From the NCBI RefSeq assembly GCF_002101965.1, contig NZ_LQQA01000010.1, positions 1 to 64,000 on the forward strand: a stretch of 64,000 nt of DNA, read 5' to 3'. The notes beneath the pieces are model-generated. The model was not told the origin of the DNA, searched no databases, and worked only from the letters and a program-made list of their open reading frames with translations. Shown here piece after piece: positions 19,652 to 28,222 of this stretch; position 1 is the stretch's first letter, and every line of letters starts with the position of its first letter. Both the position numbers and the translations under genes were made by a program. Origin of the DNA: Mycolicibacterium wolinskyi (lineage in GTDB: Bacteria; Actinomycetota; Actinomycetes; Mycobacteriales; Mycobacteriaceae).

Positions 19652-20144
19652 GGTGGGTGTAGGCCTTCGCGTTGAACTGGTTGTGGCCGACCTCGTCGTC
19701 GGTCAGCTCGCGGCGCACCTTGGCGGGCACGCCGGCCACCAATGATCGCGGCGGGACCACCATGCCCTGTGGCACCACGGCACCGGCCGCGACCAGGGAT
19801 CCGGCACCGATGACCGCGCCGTTGAGCACGACCGCACCCATCCCGACCAGGCTGTCGTCCTCGACGGTGCAGCCGTGCAGCACCACGTTGTGTCCCACTG
19901 TCACCCCCGCACCGATGCGGCACGGAAATCCGGGATCGACGTGGACGGTGACACCGTCCTGGATATTGCTGTTCGCGCCGACCTCGATGGGCTCGGACTC
20001 GGCCCGCAGCGTCGCGCCGTACCAGACACTGGCCCCCGCGGCCAGCGAAACCTGCCCGATCACAGTGGCGTTCGGCGCCACCCAGGAGTCGGAATCCAGG
20101 TGCGGCGTGTGGCCAAGGACGGTGACGATCAGCGGCTCAGGCAT
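19623..20144 (-). CDS. Gamma-carbonic-anhydrase-like hexapeptide protein
   Basis: A 173-residue left-handed beta-helix protein built from hexapeptide repeats (ATVIGQVSLAAGASVWYGAT and onward). The three metal-binding histidines of gamma-carbonic anhydrases are present at 68, 85 and 90 (VTVHVD and VGHNVVLHG). The fold trimerises and binds zinc or iron between subunits. It may be an active carbonic anhydrase or an acyltransferase-like relative. The start is ambiguous: ATG 20144 is used because family proteins begin MPEPL; ATG 20153 is three codons earlier and neither has a clear ribosome site. Confidence 0.85.
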   Translation of the reverse strand: MPEPLIVTVLGHTPHLDSDSWVAPNATVIGQVSLAAGASVWYGATLRAESEPIEVGANSNIQDGVTVHVDPGFPCRIGAGVTVGHNVVLHGCTVEDDSLVGMGAVVLNGAVIGAGSLVAAGAVVPQGMVVPPRSLVAGVPAKVRRELTDDEVGHNQFNAKAYTHLTDLHRSAG

Positions 20145-20175
20145 GCGGGCCATCGTAAACAGCCGGATGGCGCGG

Positions 20176-21132
20176 TCACGCCCCCTGGTAGACCTTGCGG
20201 TAGCTCGACGGTGACATGCCGAGCCCGCGCCGCAGGTGGTGGCGCAGGTTGCCCGCGGTACCAAGACCGGACAGCCGGGCCACCTCCTCGACCGCGAGGT
20301 CGTGGGATTCCAGCAACTCCCTGGCCCGATCGAGGCGGCGGTTGCGGATCCATGCCCCGGGCGCCTGGCCGGTCTCCTCTTGAAAGCGGCGGCTGAACGT
20401 CCTGGCGCTCATGTGCGCGTGGCGGGCCAGCCGCTGCACGGTGAGGTCCTCGTGCAGATGGTTCAGCGCCCACTCCCGGGTCGCCGCGGTCGACGCCTGA
20501 TCGGTGACCGGCATCCGGCGGTCGATGAACTGAGCCTGACCGCCCTCGCGCCACGGCGGCACCACGCAATAGCGGGCAACGGTGTTCGCGACCTGGGCGC
20601 CGTGGTCAGACCGAATGATGTGCAGGCACAAGTCGATTCCGGCGGCCAGACCCGCCGACGTCAGCAGGTCGCCATCGTCGACGAACAACACGTTCTCGTC
20701 GAGCCTCACCTTCGGATGCATCGAGCGCAGGGTTTCGGCGTGCTGCCAGTGGGTGGTGGCCGGCCTGCCGTCGAGCCATCCGGCCGCGGCCAACACGAAG
20801 GCCCCGGTGCAGATCGATACCAGCCGCGTACCGGGCCGGATCGTGTTCAGCGCGGCCGCCACGTCCTCGCCGAGCACCCCCTCGAACCGGGCCCGCGGAT
20901 AGCGCGTGCCCGGGATCACCACGGTGTCGGCGGTGGCCAACGCCTCCGGGCCGGCAGCCGGGACCATGGCGAAGCCGCTCGTCGTCGCGACCGGGCCTGG
21001 CGCCAGCCCGCACGTCACCACTTCGTAGAGCGGTGCGCCGTCGGTATCGGTGGCGTTGGAGAACAGCGTCGGCGCGATGGTCGCGTCGAAACCGATCACC
21101 GGTTCGAGCAGGAGGACGACGACGCGATGCAC
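20176..21132 (-). CDS. GlxA-type AraC-family regulator (DJ-1/PfpI domain)
   Basis: A 318-residue regulator with an N-terminal DJ-1/PfpI-like domain (Cys108 in LVSICTGAFVLAAAGWLDG at the nucleophile elbow) and a C-terminal AraC double helix-turn-helix (LTVQRLARHAHMSARTFSRR, then EEVARLSGLGTAGNLRHHL). The DJ-1 domain is regulatory and probably non-catalytic. It is divergent from an MFS transporter with an 82-bp gap containing a dyad centred near 21160, so that transporter is its likely target. Confidence 0.9.
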   Translation of the reverse strand: MHRVVVLLLEPVIGFDATIAPTLFSNATDTDGAPLYEVVTCGLAPGPVATTSGFAMVPAAGPEALATADTVVIPGTRYPRARFEGVLGEDVAAALNTIRPGTRLVSICTGAFVLAAAGWLDGRPATTHWQHAETLRSMHPKVRLDENVLFVDDGDLLTSAGLAAGIDLCLHIIRSDHGAQVANTVARYCVVPPWREGGQAQFIDRRMPVTDQASTAATREWALNHLHEDLTVQRLARHAHMSARTFSRRFQEETGQAPGAWIRNRRLDRARELLESHDLAVEEVARLSGLGTAGNLRHHLRRGLGMSPSSYRKVYQGA

Positions 21133-21142
21133 ACCCGCATTC

Positions 21143-21177
21143 TGGCATGTTTTTGACGATTGATGTCATTTATGCCA
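21143..21177. promoter_or_regulatory. Nested dyad between glxA-type regulator and MFS gene
   Basis: TGGCAT (21143-21148) pairs with ATGCCA (21172-21177), and inside lie TGAC (21154-21157) and GTCA (21165-21168) around nearly the same centre. It is the only AT-rich part of the divergent gap and a plausible operator/promoter. AraC-type proteins usually bind direct repeats, so the role is uncertain. Confidence 0.4.
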
Positions 21178-21214
21178 CTGGCCGGACCCGCCTGCGGTCG
21201 GCGACAGTGATCGG

Positions 21215-22501
21215 GTGAGTCTGACGTTGAACCGCATTCACTGGGCGTGGGTCGTGGCCACGGTGAGTTTCGTGGCGATCCTCGGAGCGGCCGGCTTCCG
21301 GTCGATCCCCGGCGTGATGATGAATCCGCTGCACCACGAGTTCGGCTGGACGCACGGCACGGTCGGGCTCGCGATGTCGGTCAACATGATGTTGTACGGG
21401 CTGACGGCGCCGTTCGCGGCTGCGCTGATGGACCGCTTCGGCGTGCGGCCGGTGCTGACGGCGTCGTTGCTCATGATCGCGACGGGCTCGGCCTTGAGCA
21501 TCACGATGACCGCCAGCTGGCAACTCGTGGTGTTGTGGGGCGTGCTGGTCGGCGTCGGCACCGGGTCGATCTCGATGGGGTTCGTCGCGACCATCGCGAC
21601 GCGCTGGTTCGAACAGCGCCGCGGCCTGGTCACCGGCGTGCTCACCGCGGCAAGCGCGACGGGGCAGCTGATCTTCCTGCCGATCGTCGCGGCGGTGACC
21701 ACGAGCCACGGCTGGCGGTGGGCCTCGTTGATCGTGGCGGCCGCCGCGCTGGCCGTCGTGCCGCTCGTGGCGGTGTTCATGCGCAACTATCCGAGCGACA
21801 AAGGCCTCGCCCCCTACGGTTCAGCTGCGATCGGACCACCACCGGCCGTTCCGGCGAGCAGTTTCAAGGCCGCCTTCGACGGGCTGCGGATCGGCGCCAG
21901 GGTGCCGGCGTTCTGGCTTCTGGCGGCCAGCTTCGCGATCTGCGGCATGACCACCAACGGTCTGATCGCCACCCATTTCATCCCGGCCGCCAACGACCAC
22001 GGCATGCCGACCACCGTCGCCGCGGGCCTGCTGGCCACGATCGGCATCCTCGACGTCGTCGGAACGGTGTTCTCGGGGTGGCTGACCGACCGGGTCGACC
22101 CCAGGCTCCTGCTGCTCATCTATTACGCGGGCCGGGGTGTGTCGCTGCTGCTGTTGCCGTCGCTGCTCTCACCCCAAGCCGAACCGAGCACGTGGGTGTT
22201 CGTGATCTTCTACGGCCTGGACTGGGTCGCGACCGTGCCGCCGACGATCGTGCTGTGCCGGCACTACTTCGGCGACCGCACACCCGTGGTGTTCGGCTGG
22301 GTGTTCGCCTCCCATCAGATCGGCGCCGCCATCGCCGCCGCCGGAGCCGGCTGGCTGCGCGATTTGAACGGCAATTACGACATGGCCTTCTATTTGGCTG
22401 CGGGGCTGTGCTTCGTCGCAGCCGCATTCTCTGCCAGTATTGGGAAAGCCCAGGTCAAGGCCACAGAACCGGTATCTGCCGACAGCTCTGCTTTGCCGTA
22501 A
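21215..22501 (+). CDS. MFS transporter (oxalate/formate antiporter-like)
   Basis: A 428-residue, 12-helix MFS protein. SMNMM-type helix 1-2 features, MDRFGVRPVLTASLLMIATG and GWLTDRVDPRLLLLIYYAGR mark the two halves; GTGSISMGFVATIATRWFEQRRGLVTG is typical of the monocarboxylate/OFA branch. It probably exports or imports an organic acid or drug. It starts with GTG 21215 and is divergent from the GlxA-type regulator. No other transporter component is nearby. Confidence 0.88.
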   Translation: MSLTLNRIHWAWVVATVSFVAILGAAGFRSIPGVMMNPLHHEFGWTHGTVGLAMSVNMMLYGLTAPFAAALMDRFGVRPVLTASLLMIATGSALSITMTASWQLVVLWGVLVGVGTGSISMGFVATIATRWFEQRRGLVTGVLTAASATGQLIFLPIVAAVTTSHGWRWASLIVAAAALAVVPLVAVFMRNYPSDKGLAPYGSAAIGPPPAVPASSFKAAFDGLRIGARVPAFWLLAASFAICGMTTNGLIATHFIPAANDHGMPTTVAAGLLATIGILDVVGTVFSGWLTDRVDPRLLLLIYYAGRGVSLLLLPSLLSPQAEPSTWVFVIFYGLDWVATVPPTIVLCRHYFGDRTPVVFGWVFASHQIGAAIAAAGAGWLRDLNGNYDMAFYLAAGLCFVAAAFSASIGKAQVKATEPVSADSSALP

Positions 22502-22644
22502 CCGTAACGTTGCCTTTAACATCCGATGCGGCGCCGCGGGGAACGCCGAGGCATTTTGTGCTTGCAGGTGCTCGCGTTCCGGCTAAATGGCGCGTCACCG
22601 GCAGCCGACGTACACAGGCCGGCATGAGCGGGAGGAACCCAGCA

Positions 22645-23373
22645 ATGAACACTCGCACCAAGACCTTGGGGGTAGCCGCGGCGATCGCCGCGATTGCCAC
22701 TTCGCTGCCCTTGGCGATCACCGCTTACGCCGAACCGGCGGAGCCCACCACCACGACGGCGGCACCCGTGGTCGAGATTCCCGATCCGCACGGTTCGGGT
22801 TGTGACGCCTTCAAGACGGCACACCCCGAGTGGAAGAACCTGTCGGAGCAGCCTGCCGGCCAGGTCTTGGCCAGCCTCCCTGAGATCAGCACGTTCAACG
22901 CCGCGATCTCCGGCGGGTTGAACCCGGCAGTAAACATCGTGCCGGTGCTCGACAATGGCCCGTACGTGATCTTCGCGCCCACCAATGAGGCGTTCGCGGC
23001 GATGGAGCCGGGCAAGCTCGACGCGCTGAAGGCCGATCCCGCCGCGCTGACGAGCCTCGACTACTACCACGCGTTCCTCGGCCTGCTCGGCGCCGACGAC
23101 GTCAAGGGTCAGCGGCCCACACAGCAGGGTGCCGAGGTCAAGGTCACCGGCAAGGGCGGCGACATCAAGATCAACGACGTCGCCAAGCTGGTGTGCGGTC
23201 CCATCCAGGCCCAGAACGCCCGCATCTACCTGATCGACACGGTGCTGGATCCCAACTCCCCGCCCGCCCCGATCACCCCGGGTGTCTCGACCACGAGCAG
23301 CACGACGACGACCACCACGACCACCACGACTGAGCCTGCGCCGACGCCTGCGGCCGACGCACCCATCGGCTGA
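22645..23373 (+). CDS. Secreted fasciclin (FAS1)-domain protein
   Basis: A 242-residue exported protein with one FAS1 domain, related to the MPT70/MPT83 type. Residues 1-29 form a signal peptide (hydrophobic AAAIAAIATSLPLAITAYA). The FAS1 H1 box is YVIFAPTNEAFAAM, followed by LTSLDYYHAFLGLL and ending AQNARIYLIDTVLDPNSPP. The tail is a Thr-rich run with Pro and Ala, possibly O-glycosylated. One Cys near residue 53 and one in VCGPIQ could form the disulfide known in MPT70. ATG 22645 was chosen for its GGGAGG site; the frame continues upstream without merit. Confidence 0.9.
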   Translation: MNTRTKTLGVAAAIAAIATSLPLAITAYAEPAEPTTTTAAPVVEIPDPHGSGCDAFKTAHPEWKNLSEQPAGQVLASLPEISTFNAAISGGLNPAVNIVPVLDNGPYVIFAPTNEAFAAMEPGKLDALKADPAALTSLDYYHAFLGLLGADDVKGQRPTQQGAEVKVTGKGGDIKINDVAKLVCGPIQAQNARIYLIDTVLDPNSPPAPITPGVSTTSSTTTTTTTTTTEPAPTPAADAPIG

Positions 23374-23387
23374 GTTCTCGCACGCGA

Positions 23388-23421
23388 AAAGCCCCCGAAA
23401 CCGCGCTGTTTCGGGGGCTTT
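23388..23421. terminator. Bidirectional intrinsic terminator
   Basis: AAAGCCCCCGAAAC (23388-23401) pairs perfectly over 14 bp with GTTTCGGGGGCTTT (23408-23421) around a 6-base loop. It lies 14 bp after the fasciclin stop and serves the convergent acyl-CoA dehydrogenase operon as well. Confidence 0.85.
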
Positions 23422-23433
23422 CGGGCGTTTGGG

Positions 23434-23488
23434 GCCGGCTAAAGACCGCGCCGGCGGGCCGGCTATAGGCCACGCCGGCGAGCCGGCT
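23434..23488. repeat. 24-bp tandem repeat at the acyl-CoA dehydrogenase stop codon
   Basis: Units of 24 bp start with GCCGGCT at 23434, 23458 and 23482 (third unit partial). Each contains CGCCGGCG pairing with GCCGGC, so each can form a small hairpin. The partial third unit contains the TAG stop of the dehydrogenase gene, and the earlier units repeat TAG in the same context. Confidence 0.7.
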
Positions 23489-24629
23489 ATAAACCCAGGT
23501 CGCGGCCGATGATCTCCTTCATGATCTCGGTGGTGCCACCGAAGATCGTCTGGATGCGCCCGTCGACGTAGGCCCGCGCGACGCGGTACTCCATCATGTA
23601 GCCGTATCCGCCGTGCAACTGCACGCAGTTGTCGACGACCTTCTTGGCCACCTCGGTCGCCCACCACTTGGCCTTGGCCGCCTCGACCGCGGTCAGCTCG
23701 CCGTCGACGACGGCCTGCAGGCAGCGGTCGATGTAGGTCTCGGTGACCTCAAGCTCGGTCTCCATCTCGGCGAGTAGGAACCGGTTGTGCTGGAAGCTGC
23801 CGATCGGCTGACCAAAAGCCTTGCGGTCCTTGGCATATTGCAGCGTCTCCTGCCATACCGCCCGCGCGCCCGCGATGGCCGAGATGGCGATCGAGAGCCG
23901 CTCGGAGGGCAGGTTGGTCATCAGGTGGTAGAAGCCGCGGCCCTCCTTGCCGAGCACGTTGGCGTTCGGCACGCGCACGTTCTCGAAGTGCAACTCGGAG
24001 GTGTCCTGGCTGTGCAGGCCCATCTTGTCGAGCTTGCGTCCGCGGCTGAAGCCCTCCATACCGCGCTCGACGACCAGCAGCGTGAATCCCTTGTGCCCGG
24101 CTTCCGGATCGGTGCGGGCGACGACGACGCACAGATCGCAGTTGATGCCCGAGGAGATGAATGTCTTGGAGCCGTTGACAATCCAGTCGTCACCGTCGCG
24201 CACCGCCGAGGTCCGGATGCCCGCCAGGTCACTGCCCGCGCCCGGCTCGGTCATCGCGATCGCGATGATCAGCTCGCCGCTGGCGATGCCGGGCAGCCAC
24301 CGCTTCTTCTGCTCGTCGTTGGCCAGTTCTTTGAAGTACGGGCCGACGACGTCGTTGTGCAGGCTCAGCGCCGGGCCGTGCACGCCCGATTTCGCCATCT
24401 CCTCGTCGATGATCGCGTTGAAGCGGAAGTCATCCGAGCCGCCGCCGCCGAACTCCTCGGGCATGTTGAAACCGATCACGCCGTACTTGCCTGCGGCGGT
24501 GTAGGCGGACCGGTCGACGATGCGCTCGGCTTCCCACTTCTCGGAGTGCGGGACGAGCTCGCGCTCGATGTATTCCTTGACGGTCTCGCGGAACGCCTCG
24601 TGTTCGGCGGTGTAGATCTGTCGCTTCAC
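23487..24629 (-). CDS. Acyl-CoA dehydrogenase (FadE family)
   Basis: A 380-residue FAD-dependent dehydrogenase that introduces the alpha-beta double bond in acyl-CoAs. It shows IAIAMTEPGAGSDLAGIRTSAV, NGSKTFISSGINCDLCVVVA, the YAKDRKAFGQPIGSFQHNRF helix, VQLHGGYGYMMEY and the C-terminal TIFGGTTEIMKEIIGRDLGL, where the Glu of GGTTEI is the usual catalytic base region. The start is a GTG at 24629; upstream codons of the open frame lack similarity. It is last in a thiolase-hydratase-dehydrogenase operon, 4 bp after the hydratase stop. Confidence 0.93.
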   Translation of the reverse strand: MKRQIYTAEHEAFRETVKEYIERELVPHSEKWEAERIVDRSAYTAAGKYGVIGFNMPEEFGGGGSDDFRFNAIIDEEMAKSGVHGPALSLHNDVVGPYFKELANDEQKKRWLPGIASGELIIAIAMTEPGAGSDLAGIRTSAVRDGDDWIVNGSKTFISSGINCDLCVVVARTDPEAGHKGFTLLVVERGMEGFSRGRKLDKMGLHSQDTSELHFENVRVPNANVLGKEGRGFYHLMTNLPSERLSIAISAIAGARAVWQETLQYAKDRKAFGQPIGSFQHNRFLLAEMETELEVTETYIDRCLQAVVDGELTAVEAAKAKWWATEVAKKVVDNCVQLHGGYGYMMEYRVARAYVDGRIQTIFGGTTEIMKEIIGRDLGL

Positions 24630-24633
24630 GGTG

Positions 24634-25428
24634 TCACTTCGCCTTCCAAACAGGCTGACGCTTCTCGGCGAACGCCAACGGTCCTTCTTTGGCATCTTCG
24701 GTCTGCAGCAGGGTCGCGAACTCGCGGTTGGTGCGCTTCCAGCCGGGCTGATCGCCGGGCACGCCGCCGTCTTCGGCGCCGTATGCGACGCGCTTGCTGG
24801 CCTGGACGGCCAGCGGTGCGTTGCCCGTGATCCGTTCGGCCAGTTTGAGTGCCGCGTCCAGTACGGTGCCGTCGGGCACCACCTGGTTGATCAGGCCCCA
24901 CCGCAATGCGTCGGCAGCGGTGATCGGCTCACCGGTGAACAGCAACTCCATCGCGACCTTGCGGGGCAGTTGTTCGGCGATGCGGAACACCCCGCCCGCA
25001 CCCGCGATCAATCCCCGTTTGACCTCCGGCAGGCCGAATTTCGCGCGTTCCTCGGCCACCACGAGGTCGCTGGCCAGGGCCAGCTCGGTGCCACCGCCCA
25101 GTGCGGTGCCGTTCACCGCGGCAATCGTCGGTTTGTCGATGAAATGGCTGACGTAGCCGGCGAATCCGTACTCCGGGTGGTCGGGGTGGAAGAGGTTCTC
25201 ACCACGGGAAATGGCCTTGAGATCGGCACCCGCGCAGAACGACTTGTCGCCCGCACCGGTGAGGATCACCGCGCGCACCTCGGGATCGTTCTGAGCGTCC
25301 GCCAGCGCGTCGCCGACGGCGATGCTCACCGACGAATTGACGGCGTTGCGTGCCTCGGGCCGGTTGATCGTGATGATGAGGACGTTGCCATTGCGCTCGA
25401 CGATGGCGCCGGGCTGAGATTCGGTCAC
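24634..25428 (-). CDS. Enoyl-CoA hydratase (crotonase)
   Basis: A 264-residue crotonase with both catalytic glutamates: Glu115 in GTALGGGTELALASD and Glu135 in FGLPEVKRGLIAGAGGV, so hydration of 2-enoyl-CoA is expected. The oxyanion-hole segment is SFCAGADLKA. It starts with GTG 25428, sharing the GTGA overlap with the thiolase stop, which indicates coupled translation. It acts between the dehydrogenase and thiolase steps of the same operon. Confidence 0.93.
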   Translation of the reverse strand: MTESQPGAIVERNGNVLIITINRPEARNAVNSSVSIAVGDALADAQNDPEVRAVILTGAGDKSFCAGADLKAISRGENLFHPDHPEYGFAGYVSHFIDKPTIAAVNGTALGGGTELALASDLVVAEERAKFGLPEVKRGLIAGAGGVFRIAEQLPRKVAMELLFTGEPITAADALRWGLINQVVPDGTVLDAALKLAERITGNAPLAVQASKRVAYGAEDGGVPGDQPGWKRTNREFATLLQTEDAKEGPLAFAEKRQPVWKAK

Positions 25429-26570
25429 AACAACTCCAGGATGGTCGCGTTGGCCTGGCCGCCACCCTCACACATGGTCTGCAGGCCGTACTGAATTCCG
25501 TTGTCGCGCATGTGGTACAGCAGCGTGGTCATGATGCGCGCACCGGATCCGCCGAGCGGGTGGCCCAGGGCGATCGCACCGCCGTTGGGGTTGAGCTTCT
25601 TCTCGTCGGCACCGATGTCCTTGAGCCAGGCCATCGGAACGGGCGCGAACGCCTCGTTGACCTCGAAGGCGCCGATTTGATCGATGCTCAGCCCCGACTT
25701 CTTGAGTGCCTTCTGCGTCGCCGGGATCGGCGCGGTCAGCATGATCACCGGGTCGGCGCCTGCCAGGACCGCGGTGTGCACGCGGGCCAGCGGCTTGAGG
25801 CCGAGTTCCTTGGCCTTCTCGGCCGACATGAACAGCAGCGCGGCCGAGCCGTCGGAGATCTGGCTGGAGTTACCGGCGTGAATCACGCCGTCCTCCTTGA
25901 ACGCCGGCTTGAGCTGGCCCATCTTCTCCAGCGTCGTGCCGCGGCGGATGCCCTCGTCCTTCAGCACGGGATTGCCGTCCTGGTCCTTGATCGCCACGAT
26001 CTGGTCATCGAATGCGCCGGAATCCTGTGCCGCGGCGGCCTTTTCGTGCGAGTCGAGGGAGAACTGGTCGAGCGTGGCACGGTCGAAGCCCCACTGCTCG
26101 GCGATCATCTCGGCACCGATGCCCTGGTTCGGGGTCTGGCTGTAGCGGCCCTGGAACGCTTCGGGGTAGGGATGCCCGCCGTTGGCGAGCGACGCGCCCA
26201 TCGGGGTGCGCGACATCGACTCGACGCCACCGGCGACCACGATGTCGTAGTGGCCCGCGACCACACCTGCCGCGGCGAAGTGCACCGACTGCTGGCTCGA
26301 TCCGCACTGGCGGTCGACGGTCACGCCGGGGACGGACTCGGGCCACCCGGCGGTCAGCACCGCGGTGCGGCCGATGTCGAGCGCCTGCTCGCCGGCCTGC
26401 ATCACGCAACCCCAGATGACGTCGTCGACGAGCGCCGGATCGACCCCGGCTCGGCTCACCAGACCATTGAGCACCTGCGCGGAGAGCTCGGCGGGGTGGA
26501 CACCCGACAAGCCGCCATTGCGCTTGCCAACGGGTGATCGGACGGCCTCGACGATGACAGCTTCAGCCAT
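25425..26570 (-). CDS. Acetyl-CoA acetyltransferase (thiolase)
   Basis: A 381-residue degradative-type thiolase. Catalytic residues are Cys89 (TVDRQCGSSQQSVHF), the His in GGAIALGHPLGGSGAR near 339, and the second Cys in LQTMCEGGGQANA near 370. It cleaves 3-ketoacyl-CoA to acetyl- or propionyl-CoA plus the shortened acyl-CoA. The first gene of a three-gene beta-oxidation operon, it starts at ATG 26570. An ACCTACTGGTTGGTAG site lies about 60 bp upstream. The acyl chain served is not deducible. Confidence 0.94.
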   Translation of the reverse strand: MAEAVIVEAVRSPVGKRNGGLSGVHPAELSAQVLNGLVSRAGVDPALVDDVIWGCVMQAGEQALDIGRTAVLTAGWPESVPGVTVDRQCGSSQQSVHFAAAGVVAGHYDIVVAGGVESMSRTPMGASLANGGHPYPEAFQGRYSQTPNQGIGAEMIAEQWGFDRATLDQFSLDSHEKAAAAQDSGAFDDQIVAIKDQDGNPVLKDEGIRRGTTLEKMGQLKPAFKEDGVIHAGNSSQISDGSAALLFMSAEKAKELGLKPLARVHTAVLAGADPVIMLTAPIPATQKALKKSGLSIDQIGAFEVNEAFAPVPMAWLKDIGADEKKLNPNGGAIALGHPLGGSGARIMTTLLYHMRDNGIQYGLQTMCEGGGQANATILELL

Positions 26571-26631
26571 GACTTCTCCTTCATTGGATCGGCTTCACGC
26601 CCAACGTAAACGAACATGGTTTACTAGGTCA

Positions 26632-26647
26632 ACCTACTGGTTGGTAG
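26632..26647. promoter_or_regulatory. ACCTACTGGTTGGT motif, copy 2
   Basis: ACCTACTGGTTGGTAG, upstream of the thiolase operon, contains a CTAC-N6-GTAG dyad and shares 14 exact bases with the site at 12726 before the SDR-nitronate monooxygenase operon. It is a putative operator of a common regulator, perhaps TetR type. Confidence 0.5.
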
Positions 26648-26671
26648 AGCTTGAGCTCGCGGAATGTGCGC

Positions 26672-27964
26672 CTACTCGCCGTCCGCCGCCGCGGCGAGTT
26701 CGTCGCGGAAATCGGGATGCGCGATTGCCGCCAGCGCATGTCCGCGCTCCCGCACCGACAGGCCTTCCAGCTCGGCGGCGCCGTACTCGGTGACGATGAC
26801 GTCGACGTGGTGGCGAGGCGTCGTGATGACCGCCCCCGGCCCGAACTGCGGCACGATCCGCGAGCGCAGGGCGCCGTCCTTGGAGAACGTCGACGGCAGG
26901 CAGATCAGCGACCGATCCGACAGCTCGAGTCCGGTGCCCGCGACGAAGTCCTCGGCGCCACCGATACCGCTGAACTGCTTGCCGTCGATCGTGTCCGCCA
27001 CCACCTGGCCCTGGATGTCCACCGCGAGCGCACCGTTGATCGACATCATGTTGTGGTTGGCGCCGATCACCTCCGGAGAGTTCACGATCTCCACGGGCAG
27101 AAACGCGACGGACTTGTTGCCGTCGAGCCATTCGTAGAGCTCCGGCGAACCCAACGCGAAGGTCGTGACGCTCACGCCGTCGTACTGCCCCTTCGCGGAG
27201 TTGCTGACCTTGCCCGCGCGGTGCAGCTGCATGCATCCGTCGGTGAACATCTCGCTGTGCAGCCCGTAGTCGCCGCCGTCGCCTTCGGCCAGAAGCGTGG
27301 CGATCTGGCTCGGAATCGAGCCGATACCCGTCTGCAGGGTGGCACCGGAGTGGATGAACCCGACGGCGTGGCGCGCGATGGCCTTGTCGTCATCGGTCGG
27401 CGGGGGTCCGGGCAGGGCCAGCGGCGCGTCGGTCGAGCACACCAAGACGTCGATCTCGTCGACGTGCAGCGCATGGCGGTACTGCTCACCGAATCCGTAA
27501 GTCCTCGGGTAGCCGTCGGACACCTCGACGACCAGCATCCGCTCGGGATCGGCTCCGGCACGGCGCAATTCGTCGACCGTGCCGCCGGCGTGCAGCGACA
27601 ACGAGCACCACCCGTCGGCATCGGGCGGCGTGGCCACCGTCGTCATGACCCGCGGCGACCGCCGCTGCAACAACGGACCGAAACGACGGAAATCCGCTGG
27701 GGTGAACTCGATGTCGGCACCGCTGTCGCACAGTGCCCGCTCCAGCGGGCCATAGAAACCGGACAGATAGTGAACACCCTTGCGCGAGAACAGCTCTGTG
27801 CCCACCGTCAGCAACGCGCCGTAGACCCGCAAGTCCGTCCAATCCGTGCGCGCTCCGAGCGCGCGCAGGAAGGCGGGCGGTTGACCGGGGCCGAGCGGTA
27901 TGCCCAGCGTGTCGGTGGACTCCAGCCGCATGGCGGCCTCTTCGGGGGTCAACTCCTGTGGCAT
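26672..27964 (-). CDS. Acetyl-CoA hydrolase/4-hydroxybutyrate CoA-transferase family protein
   Basis: A 430-residue class I CoA-transferase-like protein (two tandem CoA-transferase folds). Recognisable parts are GIPLGPGQPPAFLRAL, the ATLQTGIGSIPSQIATLL loop that contacts CoA, LHSEMFTDGCMQLHRAG with the Glu of HSEMF, the GGAEDFVAGTG motif and VTEYGAAELEGLSVRERG. It probably exchanges CoA between an acyl-CoA and acetate or a hydroxy acid. The frame is open to 28213, but the ATG at 27964 marks the start of similarity. It is divergent from a FadR-type regulator across 258 bp. Confidence 0.88.
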   Translation of the reverse strand: MPQELTPEEAAMRLESTDTLGIPLGPGQPPAFLRALGARTDWTDLRVYGALLTVGTELFSRKGVHYLSGFYGPLERALCDSGADIEFTPADFRRFGPLLQRRSPRVMTTVATPPDADGWCSLSLHAGGTVDELRRAGADPERMLVVEVSDGYPRTYGFGEQYRHALHVDEIDVLVCSTDAPLALPGPPPTDDDKAIARHAVGFIHSGATLQTGIGSIPSQIATLLAEGDGGDYGLHSEMFTDGCMQLHRAGKVSNSAKGQYDGVSVTTFALGSPELYEWLDGNKSVAFLPVEIVNSPEVIGANHNMMSINGALAVDIQGQVVADTIDGKQFSGIGGAEDFVAGTGLELSDRSLICLPSTFSKDGALRSRIVPQFGPGAVITTPRHHVDVIVTEYGAAELEGLSVRERGHALAAIAHPDFRDELAAAADGE

Positions 27965-28222
27965 GGCCGACACCCTGCCATGCCCACATGCGACGTGAGC
28001 GAATTTGCGGAGTAGTTTCTCCGCCGTTGGCGTTGCTGTTACGCACGCGCCGCTGCAGCCCAGCAACGTACTGTGGCCAGCAAGGGTGGCCGCCGCCGGC
28101 AACGCCTCGAGCGCCTGCCGGTTTCCGCCCGGCCATACCGTTCCATCCAGCCGCACCCGCCGCACATGGTTTACTGAGTTGCACAGCTGAGCTGCAGCGA
28201 AGACGACCGACAAGGAGGTGCA

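Noticed and set aside
21247..22644. Extension of the fasciclin frame into the MFS gene
   Set aside because: It reads the MFS gene in the wrong frame; the fasciclin protein begins with a signal peptide and ribosome site at 22645.
23290..23335. ACC/ACG repeats as a CRISPR-like or microsatellite array
   Set aside because: They encode the Thr-rich tail of the fasciclin protein in frame; no spacer structure.
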